Positions 28,926-38,831 of a stretch of DNA of 64,000 bases are shown in pieces; the stretch's first letter is position 1; each line of letters begins with the position of its first letter. Both the position numbers and the translations under genes were made by a program. Origin of the DNA: Aquitalea magnusonii (GTDB taxonomy: Bacteria > Pseudomonadota > Gammaproteobacteria > Burkholderiales > Chromobacteriaceae). The stretch lies in the NCBI RefSeq assembly GCF_002217795.2, contig NZ_AP018823.1, positions 3,224,001 through 3,288,000 on the forward strand, given 5' to 3'. The notes under the pieces were generated by a model. That model did no database searches. It saw only the letters and a program-made list of their open reading frames with translations, and had not been told where the DNA came from.

Positions 28926-29348
28926 TCATTCCGGCAAGCCGGCAAAAGCCTTGAGCATGGCCAGACCATCCTGCGGTGCGATGATCAACTGGCTGACATC
29001 AAATGCCGGGTCAAACACCGGGGCAAACTGGGGGAAGCGGGCCAACTCTTCCGGGCGCGGGGTGTGAAACCCCATATACCAGTGGCCGAACTCACGTTGC
29101 TTGCACTCAGTCCGAAACAGCGACTCCACCTGATGATGCCGCCTATCCTGGCCAATGCGCCGAAAGGTAGCCTCAACCACGGCCTCCTCACCTTCAAGCA
29201 ACTGCAGGAAACAGCCATCCCGGTATAACAGCAGGCCGGTAATCTGGTTGGCCTGATTATTGATGACTGACTGGTCGAGAATGGCTGTTAGTTCAGCAGG
29301 CGCCAGGGAAGCACTAGCCTTGCTGGAATAAAGCAACTGAATCAACAT
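28926..29348 (-). CDS. BLUF-domain blue-light sensor
   Basis: 140-residue protein consisting of one BLUF (FAD-binding) domain plus a short C-terminal helix region. The key photocycle residues appear present: the tyrosine in LLYSSKA, the asparagine in QANQITGLLLY, the glutamine in FLQLLEGE and the tryptophan in GHWYMGF. With no output domain it should act by protein-protein contact, like short PixD/YcgF-type BLUF proteins. The ATG at 29348 is chosen because AAGGAAG lies 8 nt upstream; the TTG at 29354 is not supported. It lies convergent to glnA. The partner is unknown; the degenerate EAL protein at 53.7 kb is one speculative candidate. Confidence 0.9.
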   Translation of the reverse strand: MLIQLLYSSKASASLAPAELTAILDQSVINNQANQITGLLLYRDGCFLQLLEGEEAVVEATFRRIGQDRRHHQVESLFRTECKQREFGHWYMGFHTPRPEELARFPQFAPVFDPAFDVSQLIIAPQDGLAMLKAFAGLPE

Positions 29349-29599
29349 GCACAAAGCTTCCTTATAGGTGACGGGTCAACACCGGTCCTGACGGATACCG
29401 CGCTATCAAAGGATGTTGTGTCCAGCACTGCAGGCCGATTGCGGATTGTCCATGATATTGGCAAGTAGCGCGCATGAAGCGCATGCTGCCGCATTCCCGG
29501 TCATCTGGCAAATTGCCTCCTCTTGTTCCGGCAATGCAGATGTGACGTGCGCCAGCCTTTTGCTTATCATAGCGTCACGTCCACCCGTTTTCTCCGCTA

Positions 29600-30097
29600 A
29601 TGCCCAAAACCATGAAAACGCTTGCCTTCTGCCTGCTGCTGACCTGCAGCCTCGCCCAGGCCGAGGTATACAAATACGTCGATGCCAACGGCAATGTCAC
29701 CTTCACCAATGTGCCGATCAAGGGTGCCAAGCCCATGCATCTGGCACCGCTGTCCACCTATGGCGGCGGCGGTTCCAGTAAACCGCGCGCAGCAGGCAAT
29801 AGCCGATCGGCCTCGACACCGGATGGCTACCCCAGCGTGGACAACGGCACCCAGTCCAAGCGTGATGAGGGCAGGCGCAAGATACTGGAAGGCGAGCTGT
29901 CCAACGAGAAAAAGGCACTGGCTGATGCACAAAAAGCCTATACCGAAGGTGCCGCCACTCGCAACGGCGACGAAACCCGTAATTACCAGAAATACCTGGA
30001 TCGGGTACAGAAACTAAAGGACGCCGTGACCGAGCGACAGAAGAACGTGGATGCCTTGCGCCGCGAATTGGGGCAGTCCGCGTCATCTGCACAATAA
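29600..30097 (+). CDS. DUF4124-domain secreted protein
   Basis: 165-residue exported protein. A signal peptide (MKTLAFCLLLTCSLAQA) is followed at once by a DUF4124 module (EVYKYVDANGNVTFTNVPI), a Gly/Ser/Pro-rich linker and a C-terminal coiled coil (about 90-160, rich in Lys/Glu/Ala). The function of DUF4124 is unknown; such proteins often sit next to glnA-ntrBC in beta-proteobacteria, as here. The start may be 29600 or the ATG at 29612; neither has a clear Shine-Dalgarno. Confidence 0.82.
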   Translation: MPKTMKTLAFCLLLTCSLAQAEVYKYVDANGNVTFTNVPIKGAKPMHLAPLSTYGGGGSSKPRAAGNSRSASTPDGYPSVDNGTQSKRDEGRRKILEGELSNEKKALADAQKAYTEGAATRNGDETRNYQKYLDRVQKLKDAVTERQKNVDALRRELGQSASSAQ

Positions 30098-30197
30098 TGG
30101 TGCATCATTAAGGCCGATTTCGTGCATCCGCTGTGCTCTGGCTTGGCGTGCTTATTGCTAACAGCTACAGGCACAGCCCCATCCGATTCGGAGCACC

Positions 30198-31253
30198 ATG
30201 AACTCTCCCAGCTTTGCCGGTCTGGAATTACTCGATACGCCGGTACTGATTGCCCATGCCGACGGCAGTCTCGAGTTTGCCAATCCCGCTTGTGAAAACC
30301 TGCTCGCCATAGGCCGGCGCGAGCTGCTGCGCCACACCCTGTTCGAGTTGCTGCAGGACAGCCCTGCCTTGCGGCAAGCGCTGACGACCGCGCTACAACA
30401 CAATTCCAGCTATATCGAGCACGACCTGGAGCTGCGTACGCCGCATGGTGAGCAGCCGCTGCATATCGCCCTGTCAGTGACGCCGATTGATGCGGAAGGC
30501 CGGCTGGCGCTGGTCGAGCTGCGACCGCTGGATCAGCAACTGAAAATTGCCAATGAAGAGCGGCTTTTGCTGCAACAACAGGCTAATCGCGAGCTGATTC
30601 GTAACCTGGCGCATGAAATCAAGAACCCCTTGGGGGGAATCCGCGGTGCGGCCCAGTTGCTGGAGCATGAGCTGTCAGACCGGCCGGAGCTGAAGGAATA
30701 CACCGAAGTCATCCAGGAAGAAGCGCTGCGCCTGCAATCGCTGGTAGACCGTCTGCTGGCCCCGCATCGCCGCCATGTGCGCAGCGAAATCAATATCCAC
30801 GAAGTGCTGGAACGGGTGCGCAGCATTGCGCTGGCCGAGTATCCGCAGGGTCTCACCATCCGCCGCGATTACGACACCAGCCTGCCGCAGATGGTGGCCG
30901 ACAAGGAGCAATTGATCCAAGTGGTGCTCAACATCGTCAAGAATGCCATTCAGGCGATGAAGGCCAAGGGCGAGGTGATTTTGCGTACCCGCGTTGCCCG
31001 GCAAGTCACCCTGGCACGCAAGCGTCATGGGCTGGCATTAAAATTGCAGATTGTCGACAACGGCCCCGGCATTCCGGAAGAAATCAGGGATCACATTTTC
31101 TATCCCCTGGTCACCGGACGCGCCGAAGGCACTGGTTTGGGGCTGACATTGGCCCAGGCCTATGTGCATCAGCATGGCGGTAGCATCGAATTTGAATCCC
31201 GCCCCGGCCAGACCTGCTTTACCGTGATGCTGCCTTTCAGCAACACGGATTGA
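30198..31253 (+). CDS. ntrB: Nitrogen regulation sensor kinase/phosphatase NtrB
   Basis: Soluble histidine kinase that phosphorylates or dephosphorylates NtrC in response to PII. 351 residues: an N-terminal PAS domain (about 10-120), the H-box NLAHEIKNPLGGIRGAAQLLE with the phospho-accepting histidine, an N-box (NIVKNAIQAM) and G-boxes (DNGPGIPEEI, GTGLGLTLAQ). There is no transmembrane segment, as expected for NtrB/GlnL. It is followed 26 bp later by ntrC. Confidence 0.95.
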   Translation: MNSPSFAGLELLDTPVLIAHADGSLEFANPACENLLAIGRRELLRHTLFELLQDSPALRQALTTALQHNSSYIEHDLELRTPHGEQPLHIALSVTPIDAEGRLALVELRPLDQQLKIANEERLLLQQQANRELIRNLAHEIKNPLGGIRGAAQLLEHELSDRPELKEYTEVIQEEALRLQSLVDRLLAPHRRHVRSEINIHEVLERVRSIALAEYPQGLTIRRDYDTSLPQMVADKEQLIQVVLNIVKNAIQAMKAKGEVILRTRVARQVTLARKRHGLALKLQIVDNGPGIPEEIRDHIFYPLVTGRAEGTGLGLTLAQAYVHQHGGSIEFESRPGQTCFTVMLPFSNTD

Positions 31254-31279
31254 ACTCAATTACAGAAACGAGGGCTGCT

Positions 31280-32737
31280 ATGAATAACCCGGTGTGGATC
31301 ATCGATGACGACAAGGCCATCCGCTGGGTACTGGAAAAGGCGCTTGGCCGCAGCGGCATCGGCTTTGACAGCTTTTCCAGTGCCGATGACGCACTCAACG
31401 CCCTGTACGACAATACGCCGCGCGTCATCATTTCCGACATTCGCATGCCGGGGACGGACGGCCTGAAATTCCTTTCCAAGGTAAAGGCGGATCACCCGCA
31501 ATTGCCGGTCATCATCATGACCGCGCATTCCGACCTGGACTCCGCCGTTGCCGCCTTTCAAGGTGGTGCCTTCGAATACCTGCCCAAGCCCTTTGATGTC
31601 GACCAGGCGGTGCAACTGATCGAGCGCGCACTGGCGGAAAGCAATAGCCAGATCGAAGCCACTGGCGGGGTGGAAGCCATGCCAGTGCTGCTAGGCCAGG
31701 CTCCCGCCATGCAGGACGTGTTCCGCGCCATTGGCCGCTTGTCACAATCGCACGTCACCGTGCTGATTACCGGCGAGTCCGGTACCGGCAAGGAGCGGGT
31801 GGCCGAAGCGCTGCATCGCCATTCGGTGCGCTCCAGCAAGCCTTTCATTGCCCTGAATACCGCAGCCATTCCCAAGGATTTGCTGGAGTCCGAGCTGTTT
31901 GGCCATGAAAAAGGCGCGTTTACCGGCGCGCTGGCCACCCGGCGCGGTCGTTTTGAAGAGGCGGAAGGCGGCACGCTGTTTCTGGATGAAATCGGCGACA
32001 TGCCCACCGAGCTGCAAACCCGCTTGCTGCGCGTGCTGTCGGACGGACACTTTTACCGCGTGGGCGGCCATGTGCCGATCAAGGCCAATGTGCGGGTGAT
32101 TGCCGCCACCCACCAGAATCTGGAAGACCGGGTCAAACGCGGCCTGTTCCGGGAGGACCTGTTCCACCGCCTGAACGTGATCCGCCTGCGTCTGCCGCCC
32201 TTGCGCGAACGGCGCGAGGACATCCCGCTGCTGACCCGCCATTTCCTGGCCAAGAGCGCCAGCAGTCTGGGCGTTGAGCCCAAGCGCCTGACCGAAGCGG
32301 CCATGGAAGTGATCAAGTTCCACAGCTTTACCGGTAATGTGCGCGAACTGGAAAACCTGTGTCAGTGGATTACCGTGATGGCACCGGGCCAGCAGGTGGA
32401 AGTGGGCGACTTGCCCGCCGAACTGCGCGAACCGGAAGCCGCTGCACCAGCCACAGAGAGCGATGGCAGCCCGGTGATCAGCAGTGCCGTGCACGTGGTG
32501 GACTGGACGCTGGGCCTGGCCGAAGAAGTGGCACGCCGACTGCGCGCCGGTGAAGTCGGCATCATCGACGACCTGACCCGACGCTTTGAAGAAAGCTGCA
32601 TCCGCACCGGGCTGGCCCACACCGGTGGCCGCAAGGTGGAAGCCGCCCATTTGCTGGGCTGGGGCCGCAACACCCTGACCCGCAAGATTCAGGAACTGGG
32701 CATGGAAGGGCATGACGAACATGCCGACCATGTCTAG
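31280..32737 (+). CDS. ntrC: Nitrogen regulator NtrC, sigma-54 activator
   Basis: 485-residue response regulator. The receiver domain contains IDDDKA and the phospho-acceptor in ISDIRMPGTDG. The AAA+ domain has Walker A GESGTGKE, the sigma-54 contact loop GAFTGA and the Walker B LFLDEIGDMP. The C-terminal Fis-type HTH reads HLLGWGRNTLTRKIQELG. The start at 31280 follows GAGGG; the frame opens inside ntrB. It should act on the GCACC-N5-GGTGC site and sigma-54 promoter in front of glnA, 4 kb upstream. Confidence 0.97.
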   Translation: MNNPVWIIDDDKAIRWVLEKALGRSGIGFDSFSSADDALNALYDNTPRVIISDIRMPGTDGLKFLSKVKADHPQLPVIIMTAHSDLDSAVAAFQGGAFEYLPKPFDVDQAVQLIERALAESNSQIEATGGVEAMPVLLGQAPAMQDVFRAIGRLSQSHVTVLITGESGTGKERVAEALHRHSVRSSKPFIALNTAAIPKDLLESELFGHEKGAFTGALATRRGRFEEAEGGTLFLDEIGDMPTELQTRLLRVLSDGHFYRVGGHVPIKANVRVIAATHQNLEDRVKRGLFREDLFHRLNVIRLRLPPLRERREDIPLLTRHFLAKSASSLGVEPKRLTEAAMEVIKFHSFTGNVRELENLCQWITVMAPGQQVEVGDLPAELREPEAAAPATESDGSPVISSAVHVVDWTLGLAEEVARRLRAGEVGIIDDLTRRFEESCIRTGLAHTGGRKVEAAHLLGWGRNTLTRKIQELGMEGHDEHADHV

Positions 32738-32748
32738 GCCCTGACTGC

Positions 32749-33666
32749 TTAGCCTGCCAGTACGGTAAGGCCGGGGAGCGTGGCGAAGCTGCGCTCCCGT
32801 ACCGTGGCCAGAAAATCCTGCATGAAGGCAAGCGGCGCATCCTCGCTACGCACCGCGGCATACAACTCGCTGCGCAGGCCCTCATCGCCAATGGTACGCG
32901 CCACCACATAGCCCTTTTCAAGATAAGGCCGCACCGCCCAGTACGGCAAGGCCGCCACCCCGCGCCGGCTGGCCACCAACTGGATGATGGCCACCGTCAG
33001 CTCGCTGCTGCGCCGTGGCGGGTTCACCCCGGCGGGCAACAACACCTTGCGCCACAAATCCAGCATGTCATCCGGCACCGGGTACTGGATCAGCGTTTCC
33101 CCGGCGAAATCCGCCGCCTGCCACACTTTTTTGTCCGCCAGCGGATGATCCCGCGCCACGATGCCCACCATCTCGTAGGCAAACAGCGGCTGATGCACGA
33201 TGCCGGCTTGGGCCTCCACTTCCGACACGATGGCCAGGTCAGCGCGCTGGGTCAGCAGCAGGCTGACCGGGTCGGCATGAAAGCCGGACACGATGTCCAG
33301 CTCCACCGCCGGCCAGTGCTGACGGTAACTGTCCATGGCCGGCATCAGCCAGTCAAAGCAGGTATGGCACTCCACCGCCACCCGCAACTCCCCTGCCTCA
33401 CCCTCACGGATACGCGCCACATCGCGCTCGGCGGCCGCCACGCGGCCCAGCAGCTCATGCGCCAGCGTCAGCAGGCGTTCCCCCGCCAGGGTAAAGCGTA
33501 GCGGCTGGCTTTTGCGTTCAAACAGCGGCTGCTGATAGTAGGCCTCCAGCTGCTTCAGTTGATGCGACAAGGCGGACTGGGTGAGAAACACCCGTTCTGC
33601 CGCCAGCGACACGCTGCCGGTTTCCTGCAAGGCAATCAGGGTGCGCAAGTGGCGCAGTTCCAGCAT
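32749..33666 (-). CDS. metR: LysR-type activator of methionine synthesis (MetR)
   Basis: 305-residue LysR-family regulator. The HTH (LRHLRTLIALQETGSVSLAA, TQSALSHQLKQLE) and effector domain (VECHTCFDWLMPAMD) match MetR, which uses homocysteine as co-inducer. It is divergent from metE with 113 bp between, the classic arrangement. A TGAA-N5-TTAA dyad in the gap is a candidate binding site. The C-terminus is convergent with ntrC, 11 bp apart. Confidence 0.93.
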   Translation of the reverse strand: MLELRHLRTLIALQETGSVSLAAERVFLTQSALSHQLKQLEAYYQQPLFERKSQPLRFTLAGERLLTLAHELLGRVAAAERDVARIREGEAGELRVAVECHTCFDWLMPAMDSYRQHWPAVELDIVSGFHADPVSLLLTQRADLAIVSEVEAQAGIVHQPLFAYEMVGIVARDHPLADKKVWQAADFAGETLIQYPVPDDMLDLWRKVLLPAGVNPPRRSSELTVAIIQLVASRRGVAALPYWAVRPYLEKGYVVARTIGDEGLRSELYAAVRSEDAPLAFMQDFLATVRERSFATLPGLTVLAG

Positions 33667-33688
33667 GATGGACTCCCGCGGCTATTCA

Positions 33689-33701
33689 TGAAAATTATTA
33701 A
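33689..33701. promoter_or_regulatory. Candidate MetR box
   Basis: TGAAAATTATTAA fits the MetR pattern TGAA-N5-TTCA with one mismatch. An overlapping TTCATGAA dyad is at 33685-33692. It lies between metR and metE, 80-90 bp before the metE ATG. Confidence 0.45.
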
Positions 33702-33779
33702 TGCAAAATACAAAAATTATGCGTTTGAATCATACAGCAAAAACCACCATGCTGGAGCCACTGACCACAAGGAGCCACC

Positions 33780-36062
33780 ATGACCACACTGCACCTGAGC
33801 GGATTTCCGCGCATCGGCGCCAAGCGCGAGCTGAAATTTCTGCTGGAAGACTACTGGCAAGGCAAAATTGACGAACAGGCACTGCGGCAGGGCGCGCGTG
33901 AACTGCGCCAGCGCCACTGGCTGCTGCAAAAGGGTGCCGGCATCACCCTGTCCCCGCTGGGCGACTTCTCCTTGTACGACCACGTGCTGGACGCGCAGAT
34001 TCTGGTGGGGGCCATCCCGCCGCGCTTCGGCTTTGATGCCGCCACGCTCAGCAGCGCGCAATACTTCCAACTGGCACGCGGCAATCAGCAGCAGCCCGCG
34101 CTGGAAATGACCAAGTGGTTTGATACCAACTATCACTACCTGGTGCCGGAATGGCATGCCGACACCCGTTTTGCCGCCAATCCGGCCCCTTTGCTGGCCC
34201 AGTTGGCCGAGGCGCGCGCGCTGGGCATCCGCACCAAGCCGGTGCTGGTTGGCCCGCTTACCCTGCTGTGGCTGGGCAAGTGCAAGGGTGGAGAGTTCGA
34301 CCGGCTGCAACTGCTGCCGGCACTGCTGGCATGCTACGAAAACATACTGCAGCAACTGGCCGCAGCCGGCGTGTCCTGGGTACAACTGGACGAGCCCATC
34401 CTGGCACTGGACTTGCCCGCCGACTGGCTGCAGGCCATCAGCACGGCCTACCGGCAACTGGCCGCCAGCCCGCTCAACATCCTGCTGGCCACTTATTTTG
34501 GCAGTGTGGCGGAGCACGCCGCCCTGCTCACCACGCTGCCGGTAGCCGGCCTGCATCTGGACCTGGTACGCGCACCGGAGCAGCTCGCGGCTTTTGCCGC
34601 CGATTGGCCGGCTGACAAGATTCTCTCGGCGGGCATCGTGGATGGCCGCAATATCTGGCGCAGCAATCTGACCGCCCAACTGGCACTGCTGGAGCCACTG
34701 GCCGGGCAACTGGGCAACCGGCTGTGGCTGGCACCCAGTTGCTCGCTATTGCACTGCCCGGTGGATGCGGCAGCCGAAACCGAAATGGATGCCGACCTCC
34801 GTAGCTGGCTGGCCTTTGCCGTACAAAAGCTGAACGAACTGAAACTGCTGCAGCGCGGGCTGGAACAAGGCCGCAACAGCATCGTGCATGAATTGCAGGC
34901 CAGCGATCATGTGCAGGCCATACGCCGCAGCAGCCCGCTGATCCACCGGCCTGCGGTGCAGGACAAGCTAGCCTCCCTGCCGCCGGGTGCCGACCAACGC
35001 CGCAGCCCCTTCGCCAGCCGGGCCAAGCAACAGCAGGACTGGTTGCAGCTCCCCCTGCTGCCCACCACCACCATCGGCTCCTTTCCGCAAACCGCCAGCA
35101 TCCGCAGCGCCCGCGCAGCATTCCGCCGTGGCGAGCTATCCGCCGCCGACTACCAGCGCGCCATGCAAGAAGAAATCAGCCTGGCCATGCGCCGTCAGGA
35201 AGCGCTGGGCCTGGATGTGCTGGTACATGGCGAGGCCGAGCGCAACGATATGGTGGAATATTTTGGCGAACAACTGGATGGCTTTGTGTTTACCCGGCTG
35301 GGCTGGGTGCAAAGCTACGGCAGCCGCTGCGTCAAGCCGCCCATCATCGTGGGCGATGTGGCACGACCGCAGGCCATGACCGTCAGTTGGGCGGTCTACG
35401 CCCAAAGCCTGACGCAGCGCCCGGTAAAAGGCATGCTCACCGGGCCGGTCACCTTGCTGCAATGGAGCTTTGTGCGGGACGATGTGCCGCGCAGCACCGT
35501 GTGCAAGCAGATTGCCCTGGCCCTGAATGAAGAAGTGCTGGAGCTGGAAAATGCCGGCATCCGCATCATCCAGATTGACGAACCGGCCATCCGGGAAGGC
35601 CTGCCGCTGAAAAAAGCCGCTCAGGCAGACTACCTGCGCTGGGCGGGTGAAGCCTTCCGCCTGTGCAGTTGGCGGCTGGATGACAGCACGCAGATTCACA
35701 CCCATATGTGCTACTCGGCCTTTGGCGACATCCTGCCGCAGATTGCCGCCCTGGATGCCGACGTGATCACCATTGAAACCTCGCGCTCGGACATGGCGCT
35801 GCTACAGGATTTTGCCTGCTTCCATTATCCCAACCAGATCGGCCCCGGCGTCTACGACATCCACAGCCCGCGCACGCCGCGCCTGGCCGAGATGGAAGCC
35901 CTGCTGCACAAGGCTTTGCAAGTGATTCCAGTTGATCGCTTGTGGGTGAATCCGGATTGCGGACTGAAAACCCGTAGCTGGCCGGAAGTGGAAGCAGCGC
36001 TGCAGCGCATGGTGGCTGTGGCAAAAAACCTGCGCCAGCAACTCACCGTGCCAGCGGGCTGA
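33780..36062 (+). CDS. metE: Cobalamin-independent methionine synthase
   Basis: Transfers the methyl group of 5-methyltetrahydropteroyl-triglutamate to homocysteine. 760 residues with the duplicated TIM-barrel layout: the N-terminal half starts [14 protein letters not shown]; the C-terminal half has the [10 protein letters not shown] substrate loop and the zinc ligands in HTHMCYS and [15 protein letters not shown] precedes the ATG. Transcription is probably activated by MetR. Confidence 0.97.
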   Translation: MTTLHLSGFPRIGAKRELKFLLEDYWQGKIDEQALRQGARELRQRHWLLQKGAGITLSPLGDFSLYDHVLDAQILVGAIPPRFGFDAATLSSAQYFQLARGNQQQPALEMTKWFDTNYHYLVPEWHADTRFAANPAPLLAQLAEARALGIRTKPVLVGPLTLLWLGKCKGGEFDRLQLLPALLACYENILQQLAAAGVSWVQLDEPILALDLPADWLQAISTAYRQLAASPLNILLATYFGSVAEHAALLTTLPVAGLHLDLVRAPEQLAAFAADWPADKILSAGIVDGRNIWRSNLTAQLALLEPLAGQLGNRLWLAPSCSLLHCPVDAAAETEMDADLRSWLAFAVQKLNELKLLQRGLEQGRNSIVHELQASDHVQAIRRSSPLIHRPAVQDKLASLPPGADQRRSPFASRAKQQQDWLQLPLLPTTTIGSFPQTASIRSARAAFRRGELSAADYQRAMQEEISLAMRRQEALGLDVLVHGEAERNDMVEYFGEQLDGFVFTRLGWVQSYGSRCVKPPIIVGDVARPQAMTVSWAVYAQSLTQRPVKGMLTGPVTLLQWSFVRDDVPRSTVCKQIALALNEEVLELENAGIRIIQIDEPAIREGLPLKKAAQADYLRWAGEAFRLCSWRLDDSTQIHTHMCYSAFGDILPQIAALDADVITIETSRSDMALLQDFACFHYPNQIGPGVYDIHSPRTPRLAEMEALLHKALQVIPVDRLWVNPDCGLKTRSWPEVEAALQRMVAVAKNLRQQLTVPAG

Positions 36063-36160
36063 CCGCTATCTATTGCAATTTGTAAAAAGTATTTATAGCA
36101 TAAGCTTACCAAGACTCTCTCTCAGGGCCACCCCTGGCCCGCTTGGTACCCGCTGATCAA

Positions 36161-36185
36161 GGGCTCCTTCGGGAGCCCTCTTTTT
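36161..36185 (+). terminator. Terminator of metE
   Basis: Seven-bp GC-rich stem GGGCTCC/GGAGCCC with a TTCG tetraloop and a following T-run. Confidence 0.88.
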
Positions 36186-36451
36186 ATCTGCGACAGTCTG
36201 CAACAGAATGAAAAAACCGCCACAGGGGCGGTTTCAGCTTGTTGACAAACCCCCTCTCGCTTTCTGAAAAGAAAGCGAGGCTCCCTTTCAGGGAAAGGGC
36301 GGGGGGATTGGGATTAGACGGGAAGGCTGCGGAATCTAAGAGTTAGTTGAAAGGCCCGGCTTTGCCGGGTCCTGTGCAATCGAACCAGATTACTTTGTCA
36401 GCAGCCTGAAACCGCCACAGGGGCGGTTTTTTTCACAACACGGTGACTGCA
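36186..36451. other. Hairpin-rich metE-sixA intergenic region
   Basis: No gene seen. It holds two copies of one terminator-like hairpin in opposite U-tract orientation: AAACCGCC-ACAGG-GGCGGTTT at 36214-36234 (preceded by six As, so a minus-strand terminator) and at 36409-36429 (followed by seven Ts, a plus-strand terminator). Between them are CTCGCTTTC/GAAAGCGAG (about 36256-36279) and GGCCCGGC/GCCGGGTCC (about 36352-36372). Together they insulate metE from the convergent sixA. Confidence 0.75.
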
Positions 36452-36919
36452 TCACTCATTGGGCGTCAGCATGCTGGGTGTCATCATCACCTTCAGCCGC
36501 ACCTGCTCCAGATCGTGCCGCGTGCGATGGCTCAGCCACCACACCGCCCCTTTCTTGACGCTCCACAGCAAGGGCTGCTCACCCAGCAATTGGGCGGACA
36601 AGCGACCGATATAAGGCTGATGCCCCACCAGCACGATGGTCTTGCCTGCCTCAGGCCAGTTAACGGCCTGCATCACTGCCTCGATCGAGGCATCCGGGTT
36701 CAATTCCGGCAATACGGTATAACGCTTGCTCAGCAGCGCAGCGGTCTGCTGCGAGCGCTTGGCTTCCGATGCCAGCAAGATGAAATCACGCGGCAGACGG
36801 TCACGCAGCCAAGCGGCCATCTGGCTGGCCTGTTGCTGACCACGGCGCGTCAGCGCGCGCGCCAGATCATCCGACCCCTCTTCCGCTTCGGCATGACGCC
36901 ATAGAATCAGATCCATCAT
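36452..36919 (-). CDS. sixA: Phosphohistidine phosphatase SixA
   Basis: Small histidine-phosphatase-superfamily enzyme, removing phosphate from phosphohistidine (in E. coli from ArcB-type HPt domains or PTS NPr). About 155 residues, with the RHG-type motif in LILWRHAEAEEG, the second arginine in LASEAKRSQQTA and the second histidine in LVGHQPYIG. GGAGGTGA precedes two consecutive ATGs (36919 or 36916); either could start. Confidence 0.9.
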   Translation of the reverse strand: MMDLILWRHAEAEEGSDDLARALTRRGQQQASQMAAWLRDRLPRDFILLASEAKRSQQTAALLSKRYTVLPELNPDASIEAVMQAVNWPEAGKTIVLVGHQPYIGRLSAQLLGEQPLLWSVKKGAVWWLSHRTRHDLEQVRLKVMMTPSMLTPNE

Positions 36920-37070
36920 TCACCTCCGTTATTGTTGTTGGTGCGGCATTACGACAAGGTAAACCCGCCTTGTAGTGCCGCACGACATGCCTGTATCCCA
37001 GAGCATGACAGCAGACCGGCAGCCTACACCAGACGTGTGTCAGCCGCATGTCGCACAAACACTTATGCCG

Positions 37071-37784
37071 CTAGTGCAACAGCGGTGCCAGCAGCGGCAC
37101 CAGAATGGCCGTCACCACGCCGTTCAGCCCCATCGCCAGCCCGGCAAAAGCACCCGCCGTTTCCGACAACTGAAACACCCTGGCCGTGCCGATGCCGTGG
37201 GCGGAAATCCCGGTTGCCGTCCCCAGCACCATGTCATCGCGCAGGCCCAGCAGATTGAACAAGGGCTTGACGATGACCGCCCCGAAAATGCCGGACAGGA
37301 TGACAAACATGGCCGACAACTCCGGAATGCCGCCGATGCCCTGCGACACACTCATGGCAATGGGGGTGGTAACGGCACGGGTAGTCAGCGACAGCAGCAC
37401 CTGCTGCGGCAATTGCAGCAGCCAGCCCACCCCCACCGCACTGACAATACCCACCAGGCCACCAAACAGGATGGTGATGGCCAAGGGGCCGGCGGCACGC
37501 TTCAGCCGCGACAGATTGCCGTACAGCGGCACCGCCAAGGCCACCGTGGCCGGCCCCAGCAGCATCTGCACCATCATCCCGCCCTTCATGTAATCACGGT
37601 AGCTGGTGCCGGTGGCCAGCAGCCAGACCAGCAACAGCAGCACGCCAATCAGTACCGGATTGGACAAGGGATGCCCCTTGCAGCGGCGGTTGAACAACAC
37701 CGCCAGCTTGTAGGCCAGCAAGGTGACAAACACCCCGGTCAAGGGCGAGGTGCGGATCACGCTGAGGGCTGCATCGGTATTCAT
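37071..37784 (-). CDS. lrgB: LrgB/CidB-family membrane protein
   Basis: 237-residue polytopic inner-membrane protein with about six to seven hydrophobic segments and the family signatures GPATVALAVPLY, TTPIAMSVSQGIGGIPELSA and ISAHGIGTARVF. The LrgAB/CidAB proteins were described as holin/antiholin-like and more recently linked to pyruvate or glycolate transport. The ATG follows AGGAGG and overlaps the lrgA stop by 4 bp. Confidence 0.9.
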   Translation of the reverse strand: MNTDAALSVIRTSPLTGVFVTLLAYKLAVLFNRRCKGHPLSNPVLIGVLLLLVWLLATGTSYRDYMKGGMMVQMLLGPATVALAVPLYGNLSRLKRAAGPLAITILFGGLVGIVSAVGVGWLLQLPQQVLLSLTTRAVTTPIAMSVSQGIGGIPELSAMFVILSGIFGAVIVKPLFNLLGLRDDMVLGTATGISAHGIGTARVFQLSETAGAFAGLAMGLNGVVTAILVPLLAPLLH

Positions 37785-38146
37785 GCGCCCTCCTGATGTC
37801 GATGGCGCGCCAGCAGCAGCTTGAGCAACAGGCCGGGCAACAGCAGGGTCAGCGTGGTGGACAGCACCAGCACCACAATCAGCTGCCAGCCAAAACCGGC
37901 CAGCAAGTCACGGTAGGCCAGCACCGCAGCCCCGGCCGGAATGAACAATAGAGACAGATGCGACAGAAAGCGCGGCACATTCAGCTTCATGCTTTCCGGT
38001 ACGGATTTGCGCAGGGCCAGCGTGGCAAACAGCAACAGCATGCCCAGCACCGGGCCAGGCAAGGGCAAGGAAAAAGTGCGGCTGATCAGTTCTCCAGCCA
38101 GCTGGTAGCCTACCAGCCACAACAGGGTTTCTATCATGATCGTCAT
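37781..38146 (-). CDS. lrgA: LrgA/CidA-family membrane protein
   Basis: Small four-helix membrane protein that pairs with LrgB. Motifs seen include YQLAGELISRTFSLPLPGPV and LFIPAGAAVLAY, with a charged C-terminal tail. About 121 residues from ATG 38146; ATG 38137 is equally possible, and the longer open frame to 38218 has no family support. It forms a two-gene operon with lrgB, divergent from ubiC. Confidence 0.88.
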   Translation of the reverse strand: MTIMIETLLWLVGYQLAGELISRTFSLPLPGPVLGMLLLFATLALRKSVPESMKLNVPRFLSHLSLLFIPAGAAVLAYRDLLAGFGWQLIVVLVLSTTLTLLLPGLLLKLLLARHRHQEGA

Positions 38147-38300
38147 TCCGCTTGCGACAGCAGACCGCCACAAGTCAGGTAGTGGGCAAGGACACGGGAC
38201 TTTCATCATACCTGCCACTGCCCGCCGGCGAAATAAACAGACAAGAGCATTGTCGTATTACCGGTGACAAACAGGACAAGCAGCACCGGGCTTTGGCATA

Positions 38301-38831
38301 ATGCGCGCCATGATCGAGGATTCGCACTGGCTGCCGCAGCCCCCCGCACTGGCCCCGGCCTTGCTCGGTTTTGTCACCGAGCAAGGCTCGCTCACCGAAC
38401 GGCTGCTGGCCACCGGCCACCGCTTTGCCGTACAGCCGCTGTACCAAGGTGCCGCCACTGTCCACCCGGATGAAGCGCTACTGCTTGGCATCCCGCCAGG
38501 CAGCACACTGTACGCGCGCCAGGTACTGCTCACCCTGGATGACACCCCGGTGGTCTATGCCCGCAGCATTGCCCGGCTGGACTGCCCGGTATGGCAGCCG
38601 ATTCTGGACCGTGGCAGCCGCTCGCTGGGTTTCACCCTGTTTGGCGGTCTGCCGCAACTGCAACGCGCCCCCCTGCACTACCGGCAACTGGACAGCAGCC
38701 ATCCGCTGTATCCGGCCAGCGCAGCCCAGGCCGACAGCCTCAGCGCACGGCGCTGCCGTTTTGTGCTGGATGACGCCCCCATGGTGGTATGCGAGGTGTT
38801 CCTGCCCGCCCTGAAAGACTTTGCCCGATGA
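38301..38831 (+). CDS. ubiC: Chorismate lyase
   Basis: Makes 4-hydroxybenzoate and pyruvate from chorismate, the first step of ubiquinone synthesis. 176 residues; weakly conserved family, but the central arginine region (YARQVLL) and the C-terminal VCEVFLPAL are present, and the stop overlaps the ubiA start (ATGA). The start is 38301 or the ATG at 38310; no strong Shine-Dalgarno. Confidence 0.9.
   Translation: MRAMIEDSHWLPQPPALAPALLGFVTEQGSLTERLLATGHRFAVQPLYQGAATVHPDEALLLGIPPGSTLYARQVLLTLDDTPVVYARSIARLDCPVWQPILDRGSRSLGFTLFGGLPQLQRAPLHYRQLDSSHPLYPASAAQADSLSARRCRFVLDDAPMVVCEVFLPALKDFAR

Noticed and set aside
36368..36395. GGTTCGA on the minus strand, recalling a tRNA T-loop
   Set aside because: The flanking bases do not form a T-stem and no acceptor, D or anticodon arms are present.
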